A stretch of 12,722 bases of DNA. It comes from an uncultured Collinsella sp. GTDB taxonomy: Bacteria; Actinomycetota; Coriobacteriia; Coriobacteriales; Coriobacteriaceae. The position numbers and the translations under genes are program-made. Of the stretch, positions 7,667 through 12,722 are shown piece by piece. The notes beneath the pieces are model-generated. The model worked only from the letters and a program-made list of their open reading frames with translations. It did no database searches and was not told the origin of the DNA. The stretch spans positions 1 to 12,722 of the forward strand of contig UQNB01000055.1 in assembly GCA_900542235.1 (NCBI GenBank), in the 5' to 3' direction. Position 1 is the first letter of the stretch. Every line of letters starts with the position of its first letter.

Positions 7667-7672
7667 TATAAT
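7667..7672 (+). promoter_or_regulatory. Probable -10 box of the DUF4869/ATPase pair
   Basis: A consensus TATAAT lies 32 nt before the start codon. The place for a -35 box falls inside the right arm of the hairpin, and no TTGACA-like hexamer is found there, which suggests a weak or activator-dependent promoter. Confidence 0.5.
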
Positions 7673-7693
7673 CGTTGCAGCCACACAACGTCT

Positions 7694-7698
7694 GGAGA
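7694..7698 (+). promoter_or_regulatory. Ribosome binding site that fixes the start at 7704
   Basis: GGAGA stands 5 nt before ATG 7704. An in-frame ATG at 7614 lies inside the hairpin, upstream of the -10 box, and cannot be the start on a transcript from this promoter. Confidence 0.75.
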
Positions 7699-7703
7699 CT
7701 CGC

Positions 7704-8153
7704 ATGCTAAGCATCCATCTGGGAGATTACCCCGGTTCCATCTACGATACCGAGACCTACTTTAGGAACTCATACTTGGACTCATGGTTCGAAGACCCTA
7801 TGGCCGCACAGATCATTAAAAGCGTGGACGGATCAGAGCTCATCGGCCCCCACAACATCGTAAGCAAGCAGCTGGGCTCGATCACCCCACTCGAACTGTC
7901 CGGCGGCGTTAAGACGCTGCTGCTGGTGCGCAATCTACCAAACATGGTGTTCAATGCATCCACTTGCGGAGATAACTGCGCCCGCTGGCTGCTCAAAATT
8001 GGCAAAGAGCAGGATGTGCTGGTGACCCTTTACCACATCATGAAATTTCCCTGGAAGCGTTTTGAGATTCGCATCAATAACGACGGCCGCATCGTCAGGA
8101 ACATGCAGGAGTTCGTCGGTGCCACCAATGATTTTCTGGATGTTGATGAGTAA
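7704..8153 (+). CDS. DUF4869-like protein of unknown function, first gene of a two-gene cassette
   Basis: A 149-residue soluble protein whose function I do not know. From memory it resembles the DUF4869 family of ~150-residue proteins found mainly in Firmicutes. Features seen: an N-terminal LGDYPGSIYD segment, SGGVKTLLLV at residues 66-75, and an invariant-looking FNASTCGDNCARWLL block with a C88-x3-C92 cysteine pair. FEIRINNDGRIV and an acidic tail (DFLDVDE) follow. No signal peptide or membrane segment is visible. The stop TAA overlaps the ATG of the next gene by 1 nt, so the two products are surely co-translated and probably work together. Local GC is about 50 % against about 65-70 % in the aro genes, a sign of transfer. 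The family assignment is by eye; the partner relationship is inferred from the overlap. Confidence 0.75.
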   Translation: MLSIHLGDYPGSIYDTETYFRNSYLDSWFEDPMAAQIIKSVDGSELIGPHNIVSKQLGSITPLELSGGVKTLLLVRNLPNMVFNASTCGDNCARWLLKIGKEQDVLVTLYHIMKFPWKRFEIRINNDGRIVRNMQEFVGATNDFLDVDE

Positions 8154-9154
8154 TGAAAGGATCACACACCGTTGTCGTGGAGCGCGCAAAAGTCAAATAC
8201 ACGCTCACCTTTAAACGCAATATTTCCTTCATCCGCGGCAACAGCGGCACGGGCAAAACGACGCTCATCTCGATGATTCGCGACTACAACGACCGAGGAC
8301 CGGAAAGCGGCGTTGCACTCAGCTGCGACGTGCCTTGTGAAACGCTTTCCGGCAGACGCTGGGAGCGCGAGCTTTCGATCATCGAAGATTCAATCGTCTT
8401 TCTAGATGAGGGCAACGAGTTTATCTACTCAAAGGACTTCGCCAAAACCGTAAACGGCTCGTCCAACTATTTTGTTCTGATATCTCGTCGCGATGCCAAC
8501 GAGCTCCCCTACAGCGTTGATGAGATCCTGAAGTTAGTCAACACGACGAGTAAAACAATCAATGGCCGCAAGAGCGACAGGCGCTTCTACTCGGTGACCA
8601 AGCCGCTATATGACCACACGGCAAGCATGCTGTATCAGGATCTAAATGTTGGATTCGAGGTACCCGACGCCGTAGTTGTCGAGGATAGCAAATCTGGCTA
8701 TCAATTCTACGACGCTCTTTGCAACCGGCTCGGAATCCCCTGCTATACCGCCACCGGCGTAGCAAATCTAAAGCGGACAATTCACGAATGCCCCGAGCAA
8801 AACGTTCTTGCCATTGGAGACGGCGCAGCGTTTGGTCCCTACATCGAAAAGGTGCTCGGACAGCGCGTTTACAAGAACGTTCGCTTGTTCCTCCCGGAAT
8901 CATTCGAGTGGACACTTCTGCAATCTGGCCTCATTCCCAGTAACGACATTCCAAAAATCCTCAAGGATCCTTCGAGCTATATCGAAAGCCGCGACTACCT
9001 AAGCTGGGAACGATTCTTCACCGACGCATTGATCAAGTACTCGGCAGACACTCGCTACGCCTACAGAAAGGCAAAGCTCAATGAGCAGTACCTGAGGCCG
9101 CAGGCGATGAATGCAGTTGCAAACGTCTTGCCCGAGTGCCTGAAGGCAGACTAG
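8153..9154 (+). CDS. P-loop ATPase with TOPRIM-like C-terminal half, partner of the DUF4869-like protein
   Basis: A 333-residue protein of unknown role. Residues ~1-165 form a compact P-loop NTPase: after a short beta-rich start comes Walker A GNSGTGKTT at 29-37 (K35). Walker B, IVFLDE, ends in D85-E86, and a conserved-looking SRRDANELPYS (R112, R113) may be a sensor or arginine-finger region. No ABC signature and no long coiled coil are seen, so it is not a normal SMC- or OLD-type ATPase. Residues ~170-333 begin with VVVEDSKSGYQFY (E177) and contain AIGDGAAFG (D223). This E...D spacing recalls TOPRIM folds, but the second Asp of DxD is missing. LPESFEWTLL follows. It overlaps the previous gene by 1 nt (TAATG) and ends 16 nt before a strong terminator. 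GC is near 48 % in sampled stretches. A defence or stress role is possible but is only inferred. Confidence 0.75.
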   Translation: MKGSHTVVVERAKVKYTLTFKRNISFIRGNSGTGKTTLISMIRDYNDRGPESGVALSCDVPCETLSGRRWERELSIIEDSIVFLDEGNEFIYSKDFAKTVNGSSNYFVLISRRDANELPYSVDEILKLVNTTSKTINGRKSDRRFYSVTKPLYDHTASMLYQDLNVGFEVPDAVVVEDSKSGYQFYDALCNRLGIPCYTATGVANLKRTIHECPEQNVLAIGDGAAFGPYIEKVLGQRVYKNVRLFLPESFEWTLLQSGLIPSNDIPKILKDPSSYIESRDYLSWERFFTDALIKYSADTRYAYRKAKLNEQYLRPQAMNAVANVLPECLKAD

Positions 9155-9170
9155 ACAGACTAGATATAGT

Positions 9171-9201
9171 GGGGAGGGCCAAGTTGGTCCTCCCCGTTTT
9201 T
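9171..9201 (+). terminator. Intrinsic terminator of the DUF4869/ATPase pair
   Basis: A 10-bp stem (GGGGAGGGCC at 9171-9180 with 9186-9195, one G-T pair) has a 5-nt loop and is followed by GTTTTT. There is no T-run on the opposite strand. It closes the two-gene unit. Confidence 0.85.
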
Positions 9202-9202
9202 G

Positions 9203-9438
9203 TTACGCCTTCTTGATCACGTACACCAACCCTATGTCGCACCCGCAGCGCACAATCGACGCAAAGAGCCATGGTACTGGCAGCGTTAAAAGCAACGGCA
9301 TCGTCTGCCAAGGGATAAACCAGTCAACCGCATGAAAGGCAAAGACGGCAAGGCTTGCCTGTCCGCAGAACGCTCGCACCACCGCTTCGGCCTAAACGTA
9401 TACCCGGCAAGAATAAAGAACACCGGCATGTGAAAAAG
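9203..9438 (-). pseudogene. Remnant of an acyltransferase family 3 (membrane O-acyltransferase) gene
   Basis: Two fragments of one membrane protein are fused out of frame. Read on the - strand from 9438, the first gives LFHMPVFFILAGYTFRPK, the conserved early His-containing membrane motif of acyltransferase-3 proteins (OafA/fucose O-acetylase type). This frame then degenerates to a stop at 9286-9288. A second frame, open from 9391 to the TAA at 9203-9205, gives 62 residues: CGQASLAVFAFHAVDWFIP, then a hydrophobic stretch and a VYVIKKA end, as in the last two membrane helices of such enzymes. The ~250 residues that normally lie between are gone, so an internal deletion joins the pieces near 9391-9400. 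The 5' end is lost at the tRNA terminator. Such enzymes usually acetylate surface sugars, which fits the polysaccharide genes to the right. The reading is by eye. Confidence 0.65.
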
Positions 9439-9464
9439 CCCAGACCACCAAGCGGTCTGGGCTT
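9433..9464 (-). terminator. Intrinsic terminator of the tRNA-Arg gene
   Basis: The perfect 11-bp stem AAGCCCAGACC (9436-9446) pairs with 9454-9464 across a 7-nt loop. On the - strand it ends in a T-run at 9437-9433. It lies 10 nt past the tRNA 3' end. Its T-run also encodes the Leu-Phe of the acyltransferase remnant. Confidence 0.85.
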
Positions 9465-9473
9465 AATAAACGA

Positions 9474-9550
9474 TGGTGCTCCATGGCGGATTCGAACCGT
9501 CGACCTTGGGATTAGAAGTCCCCTGCTCTATCCAACTGAGCTAATGGAGC
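9474..9550 (-). tRNA. tRNA-Arg (anticodon TCT)
   Basis: A 77-nt cloverleaf that reads AGA/AGG arginine codons, which are rare in a GC-rich genome. On the - strand the acceptor arms GCTCCAT/ATGGAGC pair perfectly. The D arm is GCTC-AGTTGGATA-GAGC. The anticodon loop CTTCTAA holds TCT (plus-strand 9514-9516). The variable loop has 5 nt, and the T loop TTCGAAT is standard. The discriminator is A and CCA is encoded (9474-9476). Two stem mismatches are seen: G27-A43 in the anticodon stem and A50-C64 in the T stem. Its own terminator follows. The upstream ABC transporter gene ends 54 nt before it on the same strand. Confidence 0.93.
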
Positions 9551-9596
9551 AAATTACCGCACGCCCAAGCAAGCGCAAGCCTGTTAGGCACAAGTA

Positions 9597-9602
9597 ATTA
9601 TA
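9597..9602 (-). promoter_or_regulatory. Possible -10 box for tRNA-Arg
   Basis: TATAAT on the - strand lies 46 nt before the tRNA 5' end, just after the ABC ATPase stop. No good -35 hexamer is seen in the 3' end of that gene. No terminator is seen between the two genes, so read-through from the ABC operon is also possible. Confidence 0.4.
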
Positions 9603-9604
9603 AC

Positions 9605-10372
9605 CTAGTTGAACTGCTCGCGATACGCCTTACAGACCTCATCGACTGGGCCGTCCATGCGAAGGTCACCCTTCTCAATCCAAACGGCACGCTGGCAGAT
9701 GCGCTCAACCTGCTCCATGGAGTGCGAAACGAACAGAACCGTCACGTCGCCGCTCTGGATAAAGTGCTGGATGCGGTCCTCGCACTTCTGCTGGAAGAAC
9801 ACGTCACCGACGGACAGCGTCTCGTCAACGATCAGAATATCGGGCTCGGTAATCGTCGCGATTGCAAAGGCGATACGCGCCACCATGCCCGAGGAGAAGT
9901 TCTTGAGCGGCATATCGACAAAGTTCTGAAGCTCAGCGAACTCAATAATGCCGTCAAAGTTGGCATCGATGAACTCCTTGGTGTAGCCGAGCAGGGCGCC
10001 GTTCAGATAGATGTTCTCGCGGGCGGTCAGCTCGGGGTCAAAGCCGGCGCCAAGCTCAATCAGCGGCGCGATGTTACCGTGCACCTTAACGCTGCCCTCG
10101 CTAGGCTCAAGAACGCCAGCGATAATCTTGAGCATCGTAGACTTGCCGGAGCCATTGGTGCCGACCAGACCCACAACCTCGCCGCGATGAATATCAAACG
10201 AGATGTGCTTAAGCGCCCTAAACTCCTCAAAGAACAGCTCGTGCTTGGCAAGCTTAATGAAGTACTCCTTGAGGTTGGTCAGCGACTCGGACGCCATGTT
10301 AAAGATCATGGTGACGTCGTCGACCTCGACAGCCAGAGGCTGCTCGCTGTAATCAACAACAGATTCAGTCAT
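9605..10372 (-). CDS. ABC transporter ATP-binding protein for polysaccharide / teichoic-acid-type export (TagH/Wzt-like)
   Basis: This is the ATPase that powers export of a lipid-linked glycan through the permease encoded just upstream on the same strand. In 255-residue numbering, Walker A is GTNGSGKST at 71-79 (K77) and the signature is SSGMV at 160-164. Walker B, ILIVDE, ends at E184, and the switch His is H217 (VSHS). The long N-terminal stretch before the P-loop (FNMASESLTNLKEYF) and the GAGFDPELTARENIYLNG segment are typical of the TagH/Wzt/RfbB group. There is no C-terminal carbohydrate-binding domain as in long Wzt proteins. ATG 10372 is chosen because AAGGAG (10380-10385) lies 7 nt away; an in-frame GTG at 10375 leaves only 4 nt. 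The gap to the permease stop is 11 nt. The exact glycan is unknown. Confidence 0.9.
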   Translation of the reverse strand: MTESVVDYSEQPLAVEVDDVTMIFNMASESLTNLKEYFIKLAKHELFFEEFRALKHISFDIHRGEVVGLVGTNGSGKSTMLKIIAGVLEPSEGSVKVHGNIAPLIELGAGFDPELTARENIYLNGALLGYTKEFIDANFDGIIEFAELQNFVDMPLKNFSSGMVARIAFAIATITEPDILIVDETLSVGDVFFQQKCEDRIQHFIQSGDVTVLFVSHSMEQVERICQRAVWIEKGDLRMDGPVDEVCKAYREQFN

Positions 10373-10383
10373 CACAGCACTCC

Positions 10384-11229
10384 TTAGATGTAGAGGATGA
10401 ACTTGCGCTCGGACTTATGGAACACGGTATAGCCAATAATAAGCGCAAGAACCGCCCAGGCAACGCACATACCAAACGTCATAAGCGAGGGCGTAGTCTG
10501 GAACAGGAAGATATCGCGCATAAACTGCAGGTAGTTGAACATGGGGTTCGCATACATCAAGATACGCACGAGATGCGGCATTTGCGCAATATAGTCAGTC
10601 GTCCAGAAGATGGGCGTAATGTAAGTCCACGCCGTAATGACGACGCTCCACAGATGCATAACGTCGCGGAAGAAGACCGTAAGGGCAGAGAGCATCATGC
10701 CCAGGCCCATGCAGAAGCACATAAGCAGCAGCAGGCAAACCGGCAGCAGAATAAGGTGCCAAGAAGGCATAACGCGGAACCACAGCATGACGATGGCGAC
10801 GGCGACCAGCGAGAAGGCAAAGTTGACCAGCGAGAAGAGCACCTTCTGCACCGGGAAAACCCAGCGGTGCACCTTAACCTTCTTGAGCAGAGGGGCAGCG
10901 CCCACGATCGACGTCAGGGCCTGGTTAGTAGACTCAGACATGACGGCAAAGGTAATGTTACCCACGATCAAGTACAGCGGGTACATCTCGGGCGTCATTG
11001 AGCCATTGCGGCCCTGGCCAAAAATCGTCGAGAACACGATGGCCATGACGATCATCATCAGCAGCGGGTTGAGCACCGACCATGCGACGCCCAGAACGCT
11101 ACGGCGATACTTGATCTTAAAATCCTTGGTAACCAGCTGACGAAGGATAAACGCGTCCTTCTCAAATTCGTTCTTAGCAAACGTCGCAGGCAGACTGCGA
11201 GTTTCTTGTTGCTTTGTCTGATCCGACAC
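10384..11229 (-). CDS. ABC-2 type permease for polysaccharide export (TagG/Wzm-like)
   Basis: Membrane channel partner of the ATPase that follows it. The 281-residue product starts with a polar cytoplasmic segment rich in Gln and Thr. It then has the family's interface motif, VTKDFKIKYRRSVLGVAW, before the first membrane helix. About six hydrophobic segments are seen, near residues 51-71, 84-101, 129-151, 157-181, 192-211 and 251-270. The NPMFNYLQFMRDIF block after the fifth is typical of O-antigen and teichoic acid exporters. The start is GTG 11229, because AAAGGAG (11238-11244) stands 8 nt upstream; an ATG 21 codons earlier has no ribosome site and would place it upstream of the -10 box. 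The AAGGAG for the ATPase overlaps this gene's stop, so the pair is one operon. Confidence 0.9.
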   Translation of the reverse strand: MSDQTKQQETRSLPATFAKNEFEKDAFILRQLVTKDFKIKYRRSVLGVAWSVLNPLLMMIVMAIVFSTIFGQGRNGSMTPEMYPLYLIVGNITFAVMSESTNQALTSIVGAAPLLKKVKVHRWVFPVQKVLFSLVNFAFSLVAVAIVMLWFRVMPSWHLILLPVCLLLLMCFCMGLGMMLSALTVFFRDVMHLWSVVITAWTYITPIFWTTDYIAQMPHLVRILMYANPMFNYLQFMRDIFLFQTTPSLMTFGMCVAWAVLALIIGYTVFHKSERKFILYI

Positions 11230-11237
11230 GGATGCAA

Positions 11238-11244
11238 CTCCTTT
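11238..11244 (-). promoter_or_regulatory. Ribosome binding site that fixes a GTG start for the permease
   Basis: AAAGGAG on the - strand stands 8 nt before GTG 11229. It decides against the in-frame ATG at 11292. Confidence 0.75.
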
Positions 11245-11268
11245 ACTCGTAATCGTTGACAAACGAAC

Positions 11269-11274
11269 AGTATA
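11269..11274 (-). promoter_or_regulatory. Possible -10 box of the ABC exporter operon
   Basis: TATACT on the - strand lies about 40 nt before the permease GTG. No convincing -35 hexamer is found at 16-18 nt. It lies in the 160-nt divergent gap between the exporter and the glycosyltransferase. Confidence 0.35.
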
Positions 11275-11353
11275 GACCCGACGGCCATGCAAACGATTCG
11301 CGCAACAAAACTGGAGAACTAACCCACATCTTAGGATGCCAGGCCCAAACGGC

Positions 11354-11359
11354 TATACT
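11354..11359 (+). promoter_or_regulatory. Possible -10 box of the glycosyltransferase gene
   Basis: TATACT lies 30 nt before the GTG start at 11390. TTAGGA at 11331-11336 is a poor -35 candidate with 17-nt spacing. Confidence 0.35.
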
Positions 11360-11389
11360 TTCTAGGATTGAATGTATAAGGAGCATTAA

Positions 11390-12361
11390 GTGAATTCTGA
11401 ATCCATCGCCGTCATCATCCCTTGCTACAACGAAGCGCTCACGATCGGCAAAGTCATCGATGACTTTCACCGCGAGCTTCCGCAGGCGACGGTCTATGTC
11501 TATGACAACAACTCGTCGGACGATACCTCACGCATTGCCACCGAGCACGGCGCCACAGTCCGCTTTGAGCCCCGTCAGGGAAAGGGCAACGTGTGCCGCC
11601 AGATGTTTCGCGATATCGACGCCGATTGCTACCTGATGGTCGACGGAGACGACACCTACCCCGCCGAGGCGGCCAAGGCCCTCTGCGAGCCCATCCTTAA
11701 CGGCACGGCCGACATGACCGTAGGCGATCGCCTTTCCAACGGCACCTACGCCGAGGAGAACAAGCGTGCCTTCCACGGCTTTGGCAATAATCTGGTCCGC
11801 GCCATGATCAAGTGGATCTATGGCTACAGCTTCGATGATGTCATGACCGGCTACCGCGCCATGAGCCGTCCGTTCGTTAAAACCTTCCCTGTGCTTTCCG
11901 AGGGCTTCCAGATCGAAACCGAGCTCTCGATCCACGCCGTCGACCACCGCTGGCGCATCAAAGACGTGCCCATCGAGTACCGCGACCGTCCGGAAGGCTC
12001 CGAGTCCAAGCTCAATACCGTGAGCGACGGCATTAAAGTCGTTGCGATGATCGGCACGCTGTTCAAGGACTACCGCCCGCTGAAGTTCTTCAGCCTCGTC
12101 GCGCTTCTATTCGCGATTATCGGCCTGGTTTTGGGCATTCCTATCTTTGTTGAGTACTTTCAGACCGGCCTGGTCCCGCGTTTCCCCACTGCCATGCTTG
12201 CTGCATCGTTTATGTTCCTCTGTGGTCTGAGCCTTGCAACCGGATTCATCCTGGATTCTGTGGCAAAGGTCGAAAAAAAGCAGTGGGAGGTCAACGTGTA
12301 CAGCAAATACGCCTACGATGACCAGCCCGGCAAGTCCGCCACCGAGACAAGCGAGAGGTAG
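11390..12361 (+). CDS. Membrane-anchored family 2 glycosyltransferase (DPM1-like)
   Basis: Transfers a sugar from a nucleotide donor, probably to an undecaprenyl-phosphate carrier or a lipid-linked glycan at the inner face of the membrane. The 323-residue protein has a GT-A domain with IAVIIPCYNEALTIG at residues 6-20. DNNSSDDT follows, then the metal-binding DGDD at 85-88 and FQIETEL with the usual acidic residue near the active site. At the C-terminus two hydrophobic segments near 233-256 and 265-290 form a membrane anchor, as in polyprenyl-phosphate glycosyltransferases of the DPM1/GtrB type. The start is GTG 11390, with AAGGAG at 11378-11383, 6 nt upstream. It is divergent from the ABC exporter by 160 nt, which suggests a role in the same surface polysaccharide. 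The donor sugar cannot be read from the sequence. Confidence 0.88.
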   Translation: MNSESIAVIIPCYNEALTIGKVIDDFHRELPQATVYVYDNNSSDDTSRIATEHGATVRFEPRQGKGNVCRQMFRDIDADCYLMVDGDDTYPAEAAKALCEPILNGTADMTVGDRLSNGTYAEENKRAFHGFGNNLVRAMIKWIYGYSFDDVMTGYRAMSRPFVKTFPVLSEGFQIETELSIHAVDHRWRIKDVPIEYRDRPEGSESKLNTVSDGIKVVAMIGTLFKDYRPLKFFSLVALLFAIIGLVLGIPIFVEYFQTGLVPRFPTAMLAASFMFLCGLSLATGFILDSVAKVEKKQWEVNVYSKYAYDDQPGKSATETSER

Positions 12362-12411
12362 ATCTTCCGCAGAATACTATTGGCACCACTGCGCAGATAG
12401 CCACCAACAAG

Positions 12412-12441
12412 AAAAGCCACCGTTAACAAGCGGCGGCTTTT
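12412..12441. terminator. Two-way terminator between the glycosyltransferase and the rhamnose gene
   Basis: AAAAGCCACCG (12412-12422) pairs with 12431-12441 around an 8-nt loop, with one A-C mismatch. It has A4 on the left and T4 on the right, so it can serve the converging genes on both sides. Confidence 0.75.
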
Positions 12442-12463
12442 GCTCTCGAAAAGTTAATAGCGG

Positions 12464-12722
12464 CTAGAGCGTCTTGAGGTACTCCCCCAGCTCTTCCTCC
12501 CAGTCGGGCATGTGGAACCCGACCGACTCGAGCTTGGACAGGTCGAGCGCGGAGTGGACCGGGCGCGGGGCGACGGGGCCGGCGGCGCTCGCGTAGTAGT
12601 CGGCGGTCGACACCGGCACGACCCTGTCGCCGTTGCCGTTGGCGGCCTCGAAGACGGCGCGGGCGATGTCGGCCCAGGACTTGACGGCGCCGGAACCGGT
12701 GCAGTCGTAGGTGCCGTAGGGG
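12464..12722 (-). CDS. rfbD: dTDP-4-dehydrorhamnose reductase (possibly fused to the 3,5-epimerase), C-terminal end only
   Basis: This partial gene is cut by the right window edge, with 85 residues ahead of TAG at 12464-12466. It reads on the - strand from YGTYDCTGSGAVKSWADIA through a VPVSTADYYAS segment and PVAPRPVHSALDLSKLES to EYLKTL. This matches the end of RmlD-type reductases: the fold recovers a substrate-binding YxxxxxG.xSW segment, and a RP.NS-like motif (RPVHSALD) precedes the last helix. The enzyme makes dTDP-L-rhamnose for surface polysaccharide. In bifidobacteria and relatives this type is often the second half of an epimerase-reductase fusion, but the first half is outside the window. 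GC is strikingly high (48 of 60 bases in 12541-12600), above every other gene here. Confidence 0.75.
   Translation of the reverse strand, partial: PYGTYDCTGSGAVKSWADIARAVFEAANGNGDRVVPVSTADYYASAAGPVAPRPVHSALDLSKLESVGFHMPDWEEELGEYLKTL

Noticed and set aside
7607..9550. Search for a direct repeat of the tRNA-Arg 3' end (att site) bounding the accessory segment
   Set aside because: Only a 6-nt match (GATTCG near 7599) was found by eye, too short to call an attachment site. No integrase gene is present.
9355..9597. An 80-codon + strand frame across the tRNA region
   Set aside because: It runs through the tRNA gene and its terminator on the other strand and shows no protein features.
9722..10387. 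A 221-codon + strand frame opposite the ABC ATPase
   Set aside because: The - strand frame has all ABC motifs; the + frame has no motif or ribosome site.
11256..11261. A perfect TTGACA on the + strand in the divergent gap
   Set aside because: No -10 box at 16-18 nt; the nearest TATA-like string is only 9 nt away, so it is not a convincing + strand promoter.
1..12722. CRISPR arrays, insertion sequences or phage genes
   Set aside because: No regularly spaced repeats, transposase or phage structural proteins were seen on either strand.

Overview
The window most likely comes from a gut actinobacterium of the class Coriobacteriia, close to Collinsella. This is inferred from the GC-rich coding bias, the fused shikimate dehydrogenase/shikimate kinase, the gene content and the protein flavour. 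No marker gene here fixes the genus.

Left part (1-7572, + strand): an almost complete aromatic amino acid operon. The 3' end of a DAHP synthase gene is followed by tyrA, aroB, aroA, aroC, pheA, an aroE-aroK fusion and aroQ. The genes abut or overlap, or lie at most 64 nt apart, and nearly all have a strong Shine-Dalgarno sequence. Together they convert DAHP through 3-dehydroquinate (AroB), 3-dehydroshikimate (AroQ), shikimate and shikimate-3-phosphate (AroE-AroK), EPSP (AroA) and chorismate (AroC) to prephenate and phenylpyruvate (PheA) and 4-hydroxyphenylpyruvate (TyrA). Only the final aminotransferase is missing. A perfect 16-bp palindrome with a T-run separates aroQ from the rest.

Middle (7573-9473): an accessory segment of clearly lower GC. 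A large imperfect hairpin abuts a TATAAT box. It is followed by two tightly coupled genes, a DUF4869-like protein and a P-loop ATPase with a TOPRIM-like C-terminal half, and then an intrinsic terminator. Next comes the wreck of an acyltransferase-3 gene on the - strand, which ends at the terminator of a tRNA-Arg(TCT) gene. The two-gene cassette is the best candidate in the window for an undescribed system.

Right part (9605-12722): cell-surface polysaccharide genes. An ABC-2 permease and its TagH/Wzt-like ATPase (- strand) are divergent from a membrane-anchored family 2 glycosyltransferase (+ strand). After a two-way terminator comes the 3' end of a very GC-rich dTDP-4-dehydrorhamnose reductase gene (- strand), cut by the window edge. 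These genes point to assembly and export of a lipid-linked, probably rhamnose-containing glycan.
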